Origin: Stenotrophomonas sp. WZN-1 | GTDB taxonomy: Bacteria > Pseudomonadota > Gammaproteobacteria > Xanthomonadales > Xanthomonadaceae | NCBI RefSeq assembly: GCF_002192255.1 | Contig: NZ_CP021768.1 | Coordinates: 3,986,001 to 4,050,000 of the forward strand | Length of the DNA stretch: 64,000 bases | Direction: 5' to 3' | Shown here: positions 51,388-60,603 of the stretch, piece by piece | Position numbering within the stretch: the first letter of the stretch is position 1 | How the letters are laid out: each line of letters starts with the position of its first letter | Notes under the pieces: model-generated | What the model was told of the DNA's origin: nothing | What the model saw: only the letters and a program-made list of their open reading frames with translations | Database searches by the model: none | Made by a program: the position numbers and the translations under genes

Positions 51388-51627
51388 AGGAGGAAAAAGT
51401 TCCAGCGTCCCATTGATGCAACACTGGTCCCAAACAGTGCCCTACCGTAGCGCGATTTGATGACAGTGGCGAGCACGCTTTTCGGGATTCACAATCCCTT
51501 GGAATTCAAACAATTACCTACTGGAAACCGGCCGATTCCGGTCAAGCGGAGCTGAACGGGCCGTTCGCAGGACCCATTCAGGTCCGGGGACGTTGCCGGG
51601 TGTTCAGGCCCGGTCACCCGCCAGGGC

Positions 51628-52341
51628 TCAGAGCGCCGAACGCGGCGGCAGCGACCAGTCGATCGGGACCTGGCTGCGGCGCTGCAGGTACTCGTTGGCC
51701 ATCGAGAAATGCCGGCAGCCGAGGAAGCCACGGTGGGCCGACAGCGGCGACGGATGCGGCGACTTCAGCACGCGGTGGCGGCGGGTATCGATGACCTTGC
51801 CCTTCTGCTGCGCATAGGCGCCCCAGAGCATGAACACCAGCCCTTCGCGCTCGCGGTTGAGCACGTCCACCACGTGGTCAGTAAAGCCTTCCCAGCCGCG
51901 CCCCTGGTGCGCACCGGCCTTGCCCTCCTCCACCGTCAGCACCGCATTGAGCAGCAGCACGCCACGCTGCGCCCATGGAATCAGGCAGCCATGGTCCGGA
52001 CGCGGGATACCGAGATCGCTCTCGATCTCCTTGTAGATGTTCAGCAGCGACGGCGGCACCGGCACGCCCGGCGGCACCGAGAAACTCAGGCCGTGCGCCT
52101 GGCCACGGCCGTGGTACGGGTCCTGCCCGAGGATCACCACCTTCACCTGCTCGAACGGCGTGGCGTCGAACGCGGCGAAGATCTGCGGGCCGGGCGGGAA
52201 CACCGCCGCGCCACCGGCCTTGCGCTGGCGCAGGAAGCTGGACAGCTCGCGCATCTGCGGCTGCAACAGGTAATCGCCGACATGCAGCTTCCAGCTCGGT
52301 TCCAGCTGGATCGTCGGGGTGTCGGCTACTTCATCCATCAT
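51628..52341 (-). CDS. ung: Uracil-DNA glycosylase
   Basis: The 237-residue repair enzyme removes uracil from DNA. Motifs are [23 protein letters not shown] (catalytic Asp and Tyr), [40 protein letters not shown], and the Leu-loop [19 protein letters not shown] with the catalytic His. The start overlaps the stop of the upstream receiver gene (ATGA). The two preceding methionine codons make the start ambiguous by one residue. Confidence 0.95.
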   Translation of the reverse strand: MMDEVADTPTIQLEPSWKLHVGDYLLQPQMRELSSFLRQRKAGGAAVFPPGPQIFAAFDATPFEQVKVVILGQDPYHGRGQAHGLSFSVPPGVPVPPSLLNIYKEIESDLGIPRPDHGCLIPWAQRGVLLLNAVLTVEEGKAGAHQGRGWEGFTDHVVDVLNREREGLVFMLWGAYAQQKGKVIDTRRHRVLKSPHPSPLSAHRGFLGCRHFSMANEYLQRRSQVPIDWSLPPRSAL

Positions 52342-53180
52342 CGCAACAGGGGTCCATCGTTCAATCGGGCCAGCCGCAGCTGGAACAGCACCTTGGTGAC
52401 CAGCAGCCGTTCTTCGATCGGCTTCAACACCAGGTCGTTGGCACCGGACTGCAGCAGCCCGGTCTGGTTGTGCGGATTGCCGTCGCCGGTCATCACCAGC
52501 ACCGGCAGGCGGCGCTTGCCGTAGCCGAAGTCCACGCGCACACGCTGCACCACGTCGCGACCGCTCAGTTCGCCCTTCAGGGTGACGTCGGTCAGCACCA
52601 GGTCGATGCGATGGCGACTGCGGCCCAGCGACTCGGCGGTGAGCAGGGTGAACGCTTCTTCGGCGCTGACCACGTGCAGCACGTTCAACTGCTGGCGTTC
52701 CAGCATGCGCTTGGTGGCCTCGGCCACCACGCGGCTGTCCTCGATGTAGAGGATGGTGGCGCCGGGAATGGTCTGCGGCTGCACGTAGCCGCGGATGAAG
52801 GTCGCCAGTGCCTCATGGCCCAGCGCCTTGTCGAAATAGTCGGTGACGTACTCGGTGAAGCGGCGCTGCTCCAGGTGCTGCTGGGCATCGCCGGAAACCA
52901 CGATCACCGGCACATAGGCCTGGCCGGCCGCTTCGCGCACCATCCGCGCCAGCGCCAGGCCGTCGCCATCGCGCAGGGTCAGCGAGGTCGTCACCAGGTC
53001 CACCGGGCCCTGCGCCAGCGCCTGCTGCGCATCCTCGATGCTGTCGCAGCCGATCACCTCCACGCCCGGCAGGTCGCGCTGCAGGACGTCGGCGATCAGC
53101 TTGCGCACCAGCTTCGAACCATCGACCACCATCACCCGCGTCGCGGGCCCTTCAAGGTGCTTCAGCGCTTGCGGTTGCAT
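52338..53180 (-). CDS. Tandem-receiver response regulator protein, first domain degenerate
   Basis: The 280-residue protein is two receiver domains and nothing else. The first (about 20-140, [20 protein letters not shown]) has Ser where the phospho-accepting Asp should be ([14 protein letters not shown]), though the Lys is kept (YFDKALG). The second (about 148-275, [20 protein letters not shown]) has the Asp ([15 protein letters not shown]), the Thr (VMTGDG) and the Lys (DLVLKPIEE). No output domain is present. It sits between ftsX and ung in a compact unit, 7 bases after ftsX. Its partner kinase is not in the window. Confidence 0.8.
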   Translation of the reverse strand: MQPQALKHLEGPATRVMVVDGSKLVRKLIADVLQRDLPGVEVIGCDSIEDAQQALAQGPVDLVTTSLTLRDGDGLALARMVREAAGQAYVPVIVVSGDAQQHLEQRRFTEYVTDYFDKALGHEALATFIRGYVQPQTIPGATILYIEDSRVVAEATKRMLERQQLNVLHVVSAEEAFTLLTAESLGRSRHRIDLVLTDVTLKGELSGRDVVQRVRVDFGYGKRRLPVLVMTGDGNPHNQTGLLQSGANDLVLKPIEERLLVTKVLFQLRLARLNDGPLLR

Positions 53181-53187
53181 GCCGGTC

Positions 53188-54135
53188 TCAGGTGTCGGTC
53201 GGGCGGGTCTGGCGGAGGAAGTGGCCGGTGACCAGCCAGGCGCCCAGCCAACCCAGCAGCAGCGTGCCGAGCAGGACCAAGCCGCCGTGCAGCAGGTCCA
53301 GGCCGTGCAGCACGAACGGGCTGCCGTAGCTTCGCGAGAGTTCGGCCAGCGGCACGCGCAGGGCGGCACCGGCGGCGCCGATCAGGGCCAGCGCCACCGC
53401 GCCGGCGCCCAGGCCATACCAGGCGCCCAGGTACAGGAACGGGCGGCGGATGAAGCCATCGCTGGCGCCGAGCAGCTGCAGCACGCCGATCTCTTCACGG
53501 CGGGCCTGGATGTCCAGTCGCACGGTGTTGCCGACCACCAGCGCAGCACCGACGCCGAGCAGCACCGACAGCACCTGCACCAGCCGCGCGCCGAAGGCCA
53601 GCCAGGCATCCAGGCGCTGGCGCCACAGCGCATCGTGCTGCACCAGGTCGGCTTCGGGCAGGCTTTCCAGCGCGCGCGCCAGGCGTGCGTCATCCTTGCC
53701 CTGGCCGGGGGTGATCACCAGCAGCGAGGGCAGCGGATTGTCGTTGAGTGCGTCGATCGCCTCACCGAGGCCCGCATCGCGCAGTTCCTGCAGGCCCTGC
53801 TCGGGCGTGCGCACGTTCACTTCGGCCACATCGTCGCGGTCGCGCAGCTGCCCGGCCAGGCGCAGCGCGCCGGGCCCATCCACGTTGCCCTTCAGGAACA
53901 CGTTGATGTCGCGCGACTGCTGCACGCTGCCGGCGAACTGCTTGAGGTTGTCCAGGGCGATCGACAGCCCCAGCGGCAACGCCAGCGCCAATGCCATGAC
54001 CATCACCGTCAGCAGGGTCGCCCACGGCTTGCGGCATGCGCGGCCCAGGCTGAACACCACGCTGTGCACGTGGTGCTGGAACCAGACGCCCACGCGCGAG
54101 GGGGCGGCGGCTTCGCTGTTTTCGTTCTTCGCCAT
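53188..54135 (-). CDS. ftsX: Cell-division protein FtsX
   Basis: The 315-residue membrane protein has four membrane segments: WATLLTVMVMALALALPLGLSIAL, a periplasmic loop of about 110 residues, then LVQVLSVLLGVGAALVVGNTVRLDIQARREEIGVLQLLGASDGFIRRPFLYLGAWYG and two more C-terminal segments. With FtsE it forms an ABC-type complex that activates cell-wall hydrolases at the septum. It follows ftsE after three bases. Confidence 0.95.
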   Translation of the reverse strand: MAKNENSEAAAPSRVGVWFQHHVHSVVFSLGRACRKPWATLLTVMVMALALALPLGLSIALDNLKQFAGSVQQSRDINVFLKGNVDGPGALRLAGQLRDRDDVAEVNVRTPEQGLQELRDAGLGEAIDALNDNPLPSLLVITPGQGKDDARLARALESLPEADLVQHDALWRQRLDAWLAFGARLVQVLSVLLGVGAALVVGNTVRLDIQARREEIGVLQLLGASDGFIRRPFLYLGAWYGLGAGAVALALIGAAGAALRVPLAELSRSYGSPFVLHGLDLLHGGLVLLGTLLLGWLGAWLVTGHFLRQTRPTDT

Positions 54136-54138
54136 CGG

Positions 54139-54825
54139 TTACTCCGCCAGGTCCTGCGGCGAGATGTCATCCACCAGCCGGCCGTGGTCGAGGATCAGCA
54201 CGCGCTTGCGCATGCGGCGCAGCAGCGGCAGGTCATGGCTGACCACCAGCACGCTGGTGCCACGCGAGGGCAGCTCGGCGAACAGCGCCATGATCTCCGC
54301 CGCCAGGGTCGGGTCGAGGTTGCCGGTCGGCTCATCGGCCACCAGCAGCTTGGGCTCACCGACAATGGCGCGGGCGATGCCGACGCGCTGCTGCTCGCCG
54401 GCCGACAGCTGCGAGGGCAGCGCCTTTTCGCGATGGCCCAGGCCCATCCGTTCCAGCACCGAGCGCACGCGCTTGCTGATGTCGCCACGGCGGGTGCCGC
54501 GCAGAATCAGCGGCAGCGCCACGTTCTCGGCGATCGAGCGGTCCATCAGCAGGCGGTGGTCCTGGTAGACCGCCCCCACCGCGCGTCGGTGGCGGGGCAC
54601 GTCGCCACCGCGCACTTTCAGCAGGTTGCGCTCGTCGAACACCACCGCGCCGCGGCTGGGCCGCTCATCGAGGTGGATCAACTTGAGCAGGGTGCTCTTG
54701 CCCGCACCGGAATGGCCGGTGACGAACAGCATCTCGCCCGGCGCGACCTCGAAGCTGACATCGATCAGCGCCTCGTGGCCACCGGCGTACTGTTTGCTGA
54801 CATTGTCGAAGCGCAGGACACTCAT
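54139..54825 (-). CDS. ftsE: Cell-division ATP-binding protein FtsE
   Basis: The 228-residue ATPase has Walker A (VTGHSGAGKSTLLKL), the ABC signature (LSAGEQQRVGIARAI), Walker B (LLVADEPTGNLDP) and the H-loop (VLVVSHDLPLL). It starts MSVLRFDNVSKQYAGG. It pairs with FtsX at the divisome. The upstream in-frame ATG adds nine residues without homology, so it is not used. Confidence 0.96.
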   Translation of the reverse strand: MSVLRFDNVSKQYAGGHEALIDVSFEVAPGEMLFVTGHSGAGKSTLLKLIHLDERPSRGAVVFDERNLLKVRGGDVPRHRRAVGAVYQDHRLLMDRSIAENVALPLILRGTRRGDISKRVRSVLERMGLGHREKALPSQLSAGEQQRVGIARAIVGEPKLLVADEPTGNLDPTLAAEIMALFAELPSRGTSVLVVSHDLPLLRRMRKRVLILDHGRLVDDISPQDLAE

Positions 54826-54858
54826 GCCCCGATTATGCAGGAGCGGCGCCACCGATCG

Positions 54859-54876
54859 GTAGCGCCCGGGCGCTAC
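54859..54876. repeat. SMAG-type REP, perfect 18-bp palindrome
   Basis: GTAGCGCCCGGGCGCTAC is fully symmetrical and carries a GTAG head on both strands. Its right-hand CTAC gives the stop codon of the methyltransferase gene at 54873. Confidence 0.75.
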
Positions 54877-55616
54877 CCTTCCCTGCGGGCGTGCAGGACC
54901 ACCAGCGCGTTGTTGTCGCGGTATTCATCCCAGAAGCCGGCAGGCCGACCCTCGCACTCCGCCGCTGTCGGCGCCGGCACCTGCCACTGCAGCCCGGGCA
55001 GTCCCGCGCGGGCGGCCGCCTGCTCGTGCTGGTCCGCGCGCCATTGATGGTCGGTGACGCGGGCCTCGGCGGCATCGGCGAACGCGACCTCCACCAGGTG
55101 ATGATCCTCCAGCGCCTGCTGCCGGACGATGCGTGCGCCGTAGCGCGAGAAGTCGCCCCGGGCCAAGCGGAAGGCCGGATGGGTGACGATGCCCAGCAGC
55201 CGTCCGCCCGGCCTGAGGACACGGGCTGCCGCCCGGTACATGCGCTCCAGTTCCTGCAGCGTATCGGCGTGGTTGAACAGCCAGACCGCCACGGCAATAT
55301 CGAAGCGGGCCGGCAGGTCCAGGCGGGTCGCGTCGCCCTGCAGGAACTGCATGGCGTCACCGCCTTGCCCGGAAAGCCGGCGCGCCTGCTCGATCATCGC
55401 GGCGGACAGATCGACACCGAGGGCACTACGTGCCCCGTGCAACAGAAGGTGGCGGCCGAAATCGCCGGAGCCGCAGGCCAGATCGATGACATCCCGCCCC
55501 TGCAGTGGACCGGCCAGCTCCAGCAGTGTCCGGCGTTCCAGCGGACGCGATGCAGAAGCCGCCACGTGCTGCGCGTAATGCAGATCGAATGCGTCGTAAC
55601 AGGGTACGGATGCCAT
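54873..55616 (-). CDS. Class I SAM-dependent methyltransferase
   Basis: The 247-residue protein contains the SAM motif GRDVIDLACGSGDFGRHLLLHG, then GVDLSAAMIEQARR, LQGDATRLDLPARFDIAVAVWLFNHA and RVLRPGGRLLGIVTHPA. These motifs match small-molecule methyltransferases such as the UbiE/Coq5 relatives. The substrate is unknown. The frame can start one codon earlier with GTG, but ATG at 55616 is preferred. Its stop codon is in a REP. Confidence 0.83.
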   Translation of the reverse strand: MASVPCYDAFDLHYAQHVAASASRPLERRTLLELAGPLQGRDVIDLACGSGDFGRHLLLHGARSALGVDLSAAMIEQARRLSGQGGDAMQFLQGDATRLDLPARFDIAVAVWLFNHADTLQELERMYRAAARVLRPGGRLLGIVTHPAFRLARGDFSRYGARIVRQQALEDHHLVEVAFADAAEARVTDHQWRADQHEQAAARAGLPGLQWQVPAPTAAECEGRPAGFWDEYRDNNALVVLHARREG

Positions 55617-55717
55617 CACGTGACGCCTCCAGATGCGGGAGGCGCCAGCTTGGCTGGAGGCCGCGAGGCGCGGCCAGAGTCAGATGCGACAGGGTTGCGT
55701 GGCCGGCGGCTGCGCGG

Positions 55718-55851
55718 CATGCCGGCCAGCGGCCGGCACTACCCTTCAAAGCCACCCGACCGACGGTCGGGTGCTACCGGTCCGGCTTGGTGGGTGCCGA
55801 CCGTTGGTCGGCACACCCCTGATGTCGCCCGACCAACGGTCGGGCGCTACC
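55718..55851. repeat. Cluster of four SMAG-type REPs with different stems
   Basis: The copies lie at 55718-55743 (GCCGGCCAGCGGCCGGC stem), 55754-55777 (CCCGACCGACGGTCGGG stem), 55792-55816 (GTGCCGACC/GGTCGGCAC stem) and 55827-55851 (GCCCGACC/GGTCGGGC stem). Together they fill the gap between the methyltransferase and rhlB. The stems are distinct, so this is an accumulation, not one tandem duplication. Confidence 0.8.
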
Positions 55852-55854
55852 GGC

Positions 55855-57576
55855 TCAGTTGCCCGACAGCATCCGACGGATCTTGCGGCCGATGCGGGTC
55901 AGGAACGAATCGCCAGTATCGGCCGCCGTGCGCACCGGCTTGGCCACCACCTGCACCGGGGTCACCGGGCTGGCGCCATTGCCGGCGCTGGCCTGCACGC
56001 CCTCGCCACCCTCGACCGGACGGCCATGGCGACGACGACGGCGCTTGCGCGGCTTGCGCTCGCCATCCACGGCACCTTCCGGTGCCCCCTCGGCACGCGG
56101 CGGGCGCGGCGGACGCGGGGCCTGGGCGACGGCGGCTTGAGCACCTTCAGCCGGGGCAGCTGCGGCCTGCTCGCCTTCCACGCGCGGCTTGCGCGGGCCA
56201 CGCGAACGGCGCTCGCCGCCGCGCTCGCCGTCGCGACGCTCGCCACGGCCGCCGCCGGAGCGGCCACCACTGCGACCACCACCACGACGCTCTTCTTCGG
56301 CGGCACGTGCTTCGCGCGCTTCACGGAAGATCTGGCCGACGCTCTCGTTCTCCTCACCTTCCTCGCCAGCGGCCGGTGCCGGGCGTTCCGGGCGCGGCAG
56401 CGGGGTCAGCAGTTCCTTGGTGACCGGCTCGGACGGGATCTTCTGCTCGATGTAGGCCTCGATGTCCGGCAGGCCCATGGCGTAGCGTTCGCAGGCGAAG
56501 CTGATCGCATCACCCTCTTCGCCCAGGCGCGCGGTACGACCGATGCGGTGCACGTAGTCTTCGGCGTCGAACGGCAGGTCGTAGTTGTAGACGTACTTGA
56601 TGCCGTCGATATGCAGGCCGCGCGCGGCCACGTCGGTGGCCACCAGGATCTCCAGCTGGCCCTTCTGGAAGCGGTTGAGCAGGCTCTCGCGCTTCTTCTG
56701 CGGCACGTCGCCGGACAGCACGCCGACACGGTAGCCGGCCTTTTCCAGCGAACGGGCGACGCGCTCGACGAACACCTTGGTATTGACGAACACCATGGTG
56801 CGCGCGCCTTCGCTGCGCGACAGCAGGCCCAGCAGCAGCGGGATCTTCTCGTCGTCGGCCGGGAAGTAGATGCGCTGGCGCACGCGCGCGGCGGTGATGG
56901 TCTCGGCTTCGACCACCAGCTTCTGCGGCTCGTTCATGTGCTCGTAGGCCAGCTCCAGCACGCGATGGCTGAGGGTGGCGCTGAACAGCAGGGTCTGGCG
57001 GATGGTGCGTTCCGGCATGCGGCGCAGCAGGAAGCGGATGTCCTTGATGAAGCCCAGATCGAACATGCGATCGGCTTCGTCCAGCACGCAGATCTCGCAG
57101 GCGTGCAGCGAAACCACCTTGTGCTGCTTGACGTAGTCGATCAGGCGGCCCGGGGTGGCGATGATCACGTCCACGCCCTGCTGCAGCAGCTCGCGCTGCT
57201 TGTCATAGTCGACGCCGCCGTAGACCAGCGCGAAACGCAGGCCCAGGTCGGAACCGAACTTCACCGCATCCTTGTGGATCTGGATGGCCAGTTCGCGGGT
57301 CGGGGCAAGGATCAGCGCGCGCGGATCTTCCGGCTTGCGGTCGGCCAGGGCCGGGCGGGTCAGCAGGCGGTTCACGACAGCGACCAGGAAGGCCAGGGTC
57401 TTGCCGGTGCCGGTCTGGGCCTGGCCGGCAACATCACCACCGGGCAGCGCGACCGGCAGGGTCAGCGCCTGGATCGGGGTGCAGCGGGTGAATCCGGCTC
57501 CTTCAAGGCCGGCCTGCAGGGCCGGATGCAACTCGAAGGAGGAGAAGGTCAAATCGGTCAGCGGTTTGTCGCTCAT
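55855..57576 (-). CDS. rhlB: ATP-dependent DEAD-box RNA helicase RhlB
   Basis: The 573-residue helicase has motif I AQTGTGKT, Ia [48 protein letters not shown] and [14 protein letters not shown]. After about residue 400 comes a long disordered tail rich in Arg, Gly and Ala ([21 protein letters not shown], then [13 protein letters not shown]), likely RNA-binding. The tail makes it about 150 residues longer than E. coli RhlB (421). Its place divergent from trxA-rho repeats the E. coli order and supports the name. Confidence 0.92.
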   Translation of the reverse strand: MSDKPLTDLTFSSFELHPALQAGLEGAGFTRCTPIQALTLPVALPGGDVAGQAQTGTGKTLAFLVAVVNRLLTRPALADRKPEDPRALILAPTRELAIQIHKDAVKFGSDLGLRFALVYGGVDYDKQRELLQQGVDVIIATPGRLIDYVKQHKVVSLHACEICVLDEADRMFDLGFIKDIRFLLRRMPERTIRQTLLFSATLSHRVLELAYEHMNEPQKLVVEAETITAARVRQRIYFPADDEKIPLLLGLLSRSEGARTMVFVNTKVFVERVARSLEKAGYRVGVLSGDVPQKKRESLLNRFQKGQLEILVATDVAARGLHIDGIKYVYNYDLPFDAEDYVHRIGRTARLGEEGDAISFACERYAMGLPDIEAYIEQKIPSEPVTKELLTPLPRPERPAPAAGEEGEENESVGQIFREAREARAAEEERRGGGRSGGRSGGGRGERRDGERGGERRSRGPRKPRVEGEQAAAAPAEGAQAAVAQAPRPPRPPRAEGAPEGAVDGERKPRKRRRRRHGRPVEGGEGVQASAGNGASPVTPVQVVAKPVRTAADTGDSFLTRIGRKIRRMLSGN

Positions 57577-58085
57577 GAGTCCGTCTTGGTATGGCCGCCG
57601 GCCCGTGGGGCGGCTGGCACTTCATCGTCTAGGGGCACCGTCGCAAACTGCGGCCCCTGCGGCGGGTTGGCAGGCTGGGACCACCCGGTCCGCGCGCCGC
57701 ACAATGCCCCAGTTTACCGCACTCGGGCAGGCAAACCGGAATGCGGCGTCTCACAACCTGCGGAGACGCCGCCTTCACCCAGCCACACCGGACTTGAACG
57801 GCCTGCCCGGGGTCGCTGGTGTCGCCCACTGCCAGCCCCATGTACAGGAAGACAGTGAAATCCGACACATACCGGCCATCGAAGCGATCACGATACGCTG
57901 GGTTCCAGCCGGCGCCTGTCCCTGCCCTGCGATAGGGGTACACTGCCGGCCGTGAGCGTCCAGGCATCCCGCCGAACGCACCGCGGCAGTGCGCCGCGAG
58001 GCAACGACGAGGGTCGCGCCACCGGGCATGGCCCAGTTCACCCACCTCCGGCATGGCCGGGTGCAATCCAAGACGAGAAACCAAG
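57577..58085. other. Divergent rhlB/trxA intergenic region
   Basis: I find no supported gene or RNA in these 509 bases. A good -10 element, TACACT, lies near 57938 on the plus strand and may drive trxA with a leader of about 140 bases. The length suggests regulatory content, but no operator or riboswitch is recognisable. Confidence 0.5.
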
Positions 58086-58415
58086 ATGAGCGACAAGGTT
58101 GTACATGTCGGCGACGCCGACTTTGATAGCGCAGTGCTGAATTCCAAGGAACCGGTGCTGGTCGATTTCTGGGCCGAGTGGTGTGGCCCCTGCAAGATGA
58201 TTGCCCCGGCGCTGGACGAACTGGCCGATGCCTACCAGGGCCGCGCCAAGATCGCCAAGGTCAACGTCGACCACAACCGCGCGCTGGCCGCCAAGTACCA
58301 CGTGCGTTCGATTCCGTACCTGGTCGTGTTCAAGGACGGCGAGAAGGTCGGCGAGCAGATCGGTGCGGTGGGCAAGGCCCAGCTGGCCGGCCTGCTGGAC
58401 AAGGCCCTGGCCTGA
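58086..58415 (+). CDS. trxA: Thioredoxin 1
   Basis: The 109-residue redox protein has the active site [16 protein letters not shown] and the cis-Pro region [25 protein letters not shown]. It supplies electrons to ribonucleotide reductase, methionine sulfoxide reductase and, through DsbD, the periplasm. The start [10 protein letters not shown] follows the family. It is upstream of rho, as in E. coli. Confidence 0.97.
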   Translation: MSDKVVHVGDADFDSAVLNSKEPVLVDFWAEWCGPCKMIAPALDELADAYQGRAKIAKVNVDHNRALAAKYHVRSIPYLVVFKDGEKVGEQIGAVGKAQLAGLLDKALA

Positions 58416-58642
58416 TCCTGCTGTTCCCGGCAGCCGCCGCCCGCGGCTGCCGGCGGGCGCCCCGCGTCCATCATGAATGCTGTTCCCGGCGACCCTTGCA
58501 AGCCGCCGCAGGCCGATGATAGTGTCGGCATATCCGGCCGCGTTCGCGTGCCGCACCCTCTGGACGCAGTTTCTTCCAGACCCATTCCCAACGTTCGCCG
58601 CCCCAGCCGGGCGCTCGCACCTTCAAGCGAGGAATAACGCTC

Positions 58643-60394
58643 TTGTCCGATAACACTTCCGAAACCGGCAGCGCCGATGCGCCCGCCGAAAAGCGCGTGC
58701 GCAAGCCCCGCGTGAGCAAGGCCGCCGCTCCGGCAGCCGCCGAAACCAGCGCCGCTCCGGCGCAGCCGACCCTGCCGCTGGCAGCCGCGCCCGAAGCGCC
58801 GGCACCGGCTGCAGCCGCCCCCGCGCCGAGCGCGCCTGCCGCTGAAGCCCCCGCCTCCGGCGGCGGTGAGGGTGGCGAAGGCCGCGAATCCGGACAGCGC
58901 CAGCAGAACCACCAGGGCGGTGGCCAGAACCAGAACCAGGGCCAGGGTCAGAACAACAACCCGTACAACCAGAACGGCCAGCAGGGCCAGGGCAATCGCC
59001 GCGACCGTTTCCGCAACCGTCGCGACCGTGACCGCAACCGCGGTGGCCGTGATGACGGCATGCCGCAGGACGGTGGCGATCAGCAGCCCTTCGTGCCGCG
59101 TCCGCACGCCAATGTGCCGGAAGGCTTCCCGGTCTACTCGCTGAGCGACCTCAAGCGCATGCCGGCACAGAAGCTGCTGGAAATCGCCGAGCAGCTGCAG
59201 ATCTCCGAAGGCGTGGCCCGTGCCCGCAAGCAGGACGTGATCTTCGCCCTGCTGAAGGTGCTGACCCGCCACGGCGACGGCGTTGCCGCCGATGGCGTGC
59301 TGGAAATCCTGCCGGACGGCTTCGGCTTCCTGCGCGCGGCCGAAGCCAGCTACCTGGCCGGCCCGGACGACACCTACATCTCGCCCAGCCAGATCCGCCG
59401 CTTCAACCTGCGCACCGGCGACCACATCTCCGGCCGCATCCGCTTCCCGAAGGATGGCGAGCGCTACTTCGCGCTGAACATCGTCGACACCATCAACGGC
59501 GAGCCGATCGAAGCGTCGAAGAACAAGGTGCTGTTCGAGAACCTGACCGCGCTGTTCCCGCGCCGCCGCTTCACCCTGGAGCGTGGCAACGGTTCGTCGG
59601 AAGACATTACCGGCCGCATCCTCGATCTGATGGCGCCGCAGGGCAAGGGCCAGCGTTCGCTCATCGTGTCCCAGCCGAAGGCGGGCAAGACGATGATGAT
59701 GCAGCAGGTCGCCACGGCCATCACCACCAACCATCCGGACGTGCACCTGATCGTGCTGCTGATCGATGAGCGCCCGGAAGAAGTGACCGAAATGCAGCGC
59801 ACCGTGCGCGGCGAGGTCATCAGCTCGACCTTCGACGAGCCGGCCGCGCGCCACGTGCAGGTGGCCGAAATGGTCATCGAGCGCGCCAAGCGCCTGGTCG
59901 AGCACAAGAAGGACGTGGTGATCCTGCTCGACTCGATCACCCGCCTGGCCCGCGCCTACAACAACGTGGTGCCGAGCTCGGGCAAGGTGCTGACCGGTGG
60001 TGTGGACGCCAACGCCCTGCATCGCCCGAAGCGCTTCTTCGGTGCCGCGCGCAACGTGGAAGAAGGCGGCAGCCTGACCATCATCGCCACCGCGCTGGTC
60101 GACACCGGCTCGAAGATGGACGAGGTGATCTACGAAGAGTTCAAGGGCACCGGCAACAGCGAAGTGCACCTGAGCCGTCGTATCGCTGAAAAGCGTGTGT
60201 TCCCGGCCATCGACATCAACCGTTCCGGCACCCGCCGCGAAGACCTGCTGATCGAGCCGGAGCTGCTGCAGAAGATCTGGATCCTGCGCAAGCTGCTGCA
60301 TCCGATGGATGAGATGGCCGCGATGGAGTTCCTGCTGGACAAGATGAAGAACACCAAGTCCAACGACGAGTTCTTCGGATCGATGAAGCGCTGA
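58643..60394 (+). CDS. rho: Transcription termination factor Rho with a Q/N/G-rich N-terminal extension
   Basis: The 583-residue protein is about 160 longer than E. coli Rho. Residues 1-155 are low complexity: an Ala/Pro-rich stretch, then a Gly/Gln/Asn-rich segment ([20 protein letters not shown]) and an Arg-rich one ([19 protein letters not shown]). The normal protein follows: Rho N-domain ([21 protein letters not shown]), RNA-binding cold-shock fold ([21 protein letters not shown]), Walker A ([12 protein letters not shown]), Walker B ([16 protein letters not shown]) and the R-loop region. The start is a TTG (58643) with AGCGAGG upstream, and the tail runs to it. A strong terminator follows. 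Confidence 0.95.
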   Translation: MSDNTSETGSADAPAEKRVRKPRVSKAAAPAAAETSAAPAQPTLPLAAAPEAPAPAAAAPAPSAPAAEAPASGGGEGGEGRESGQRQQNHQGGGQNQNQGQGQNNNPYNQNGQQGQGNRRDRFRNRRDRDRNRGGRDDGMPQDGGDQQPFVPRPHANVPEGFPVYSLSDLKRMPAQKLLEIAEQLQISEGVARARKQDVIFALLKVLTRHGDGVAADGVLEILPDGFGFLRAAEASYLAGPDDTYISPSQIRRFNLRTGDHISGRIRFPKDGERYFALNIVDTINGEPIEASKNKVLFENLTALFPRRRFTLERGNGSSEDITGRILDLMAPQGKGQRSLIVSQPKAGKTMMMQQVATAITTNHPDVHLIVLLIDERPEEVTEMQRTVRGEVISSTFDEPAARHVQVAEMVIERAKRLVEHKKDVVILLDSITRLARAYNNVVPSSGKVLTGGVDANALHRPKRFFGAARNVEEGGSLTIIATALVDTGSKMDEVIYEEFKGTGNSEVHLSRRIAEKRVFPAIDINRSGTRREDLLIEPELLQKIWILRKLLHPMDEMAAMEFLLDKMKNTKSNDEFFGSMKR

Positions 60395-60417
60395 TCCACT
60401 GCGTTGCATCGAAAAGG

Positions 60418-60448
60418 ACCTGCCGCTCGCTGCGGCAGGTTTTTTTTT
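60418..60448 (+). terminator. Rho-independent terminator of rho
   Basis: ACCTGCCGC and GCGGCAGGT form a 9-bp stem with a TCGCT loop, followed by nine T residues. Confidence 0.93.
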
Positions 60449-60603
60449 GCCTGCAGGGCGACCCACTTCACTTTGCCGCCGCCCGCTTTTGGCGATAATT
60501 CGCCCGATACCCTGCCCGGCCCTGCGGGCGTGGGCACCGATTCCCGCTGTCGCCCCTTCCGGAGAACCGGTCGGGTCCAGCCTCCTGCCGGATCCGTCGA
60601 CGC

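Noticed and set aside
51386..51460. Plus-strand AAAGGAGG followed by a 14-codon ORF
   Set aside because: The spacing to the ATG is over 20 bases and the ORF is tiny. The AAAGGAGG is better explained as the complement of the anti-Shine-Dalgarno-like tract in the rpoH leader.
55718..55851. Closely spaced palindromes considered as a CRISPR array
   Set aside because: The repeats are not identical, the spacers are irregular, and no cas genes are near. They are REPs.
57629..58195. Minus-strand frame of 188 codons in the rhlB/trxA gap
   Set aside because: There is no ribosome site and no protein-like pattern, and it runs into trxA on the other strand.
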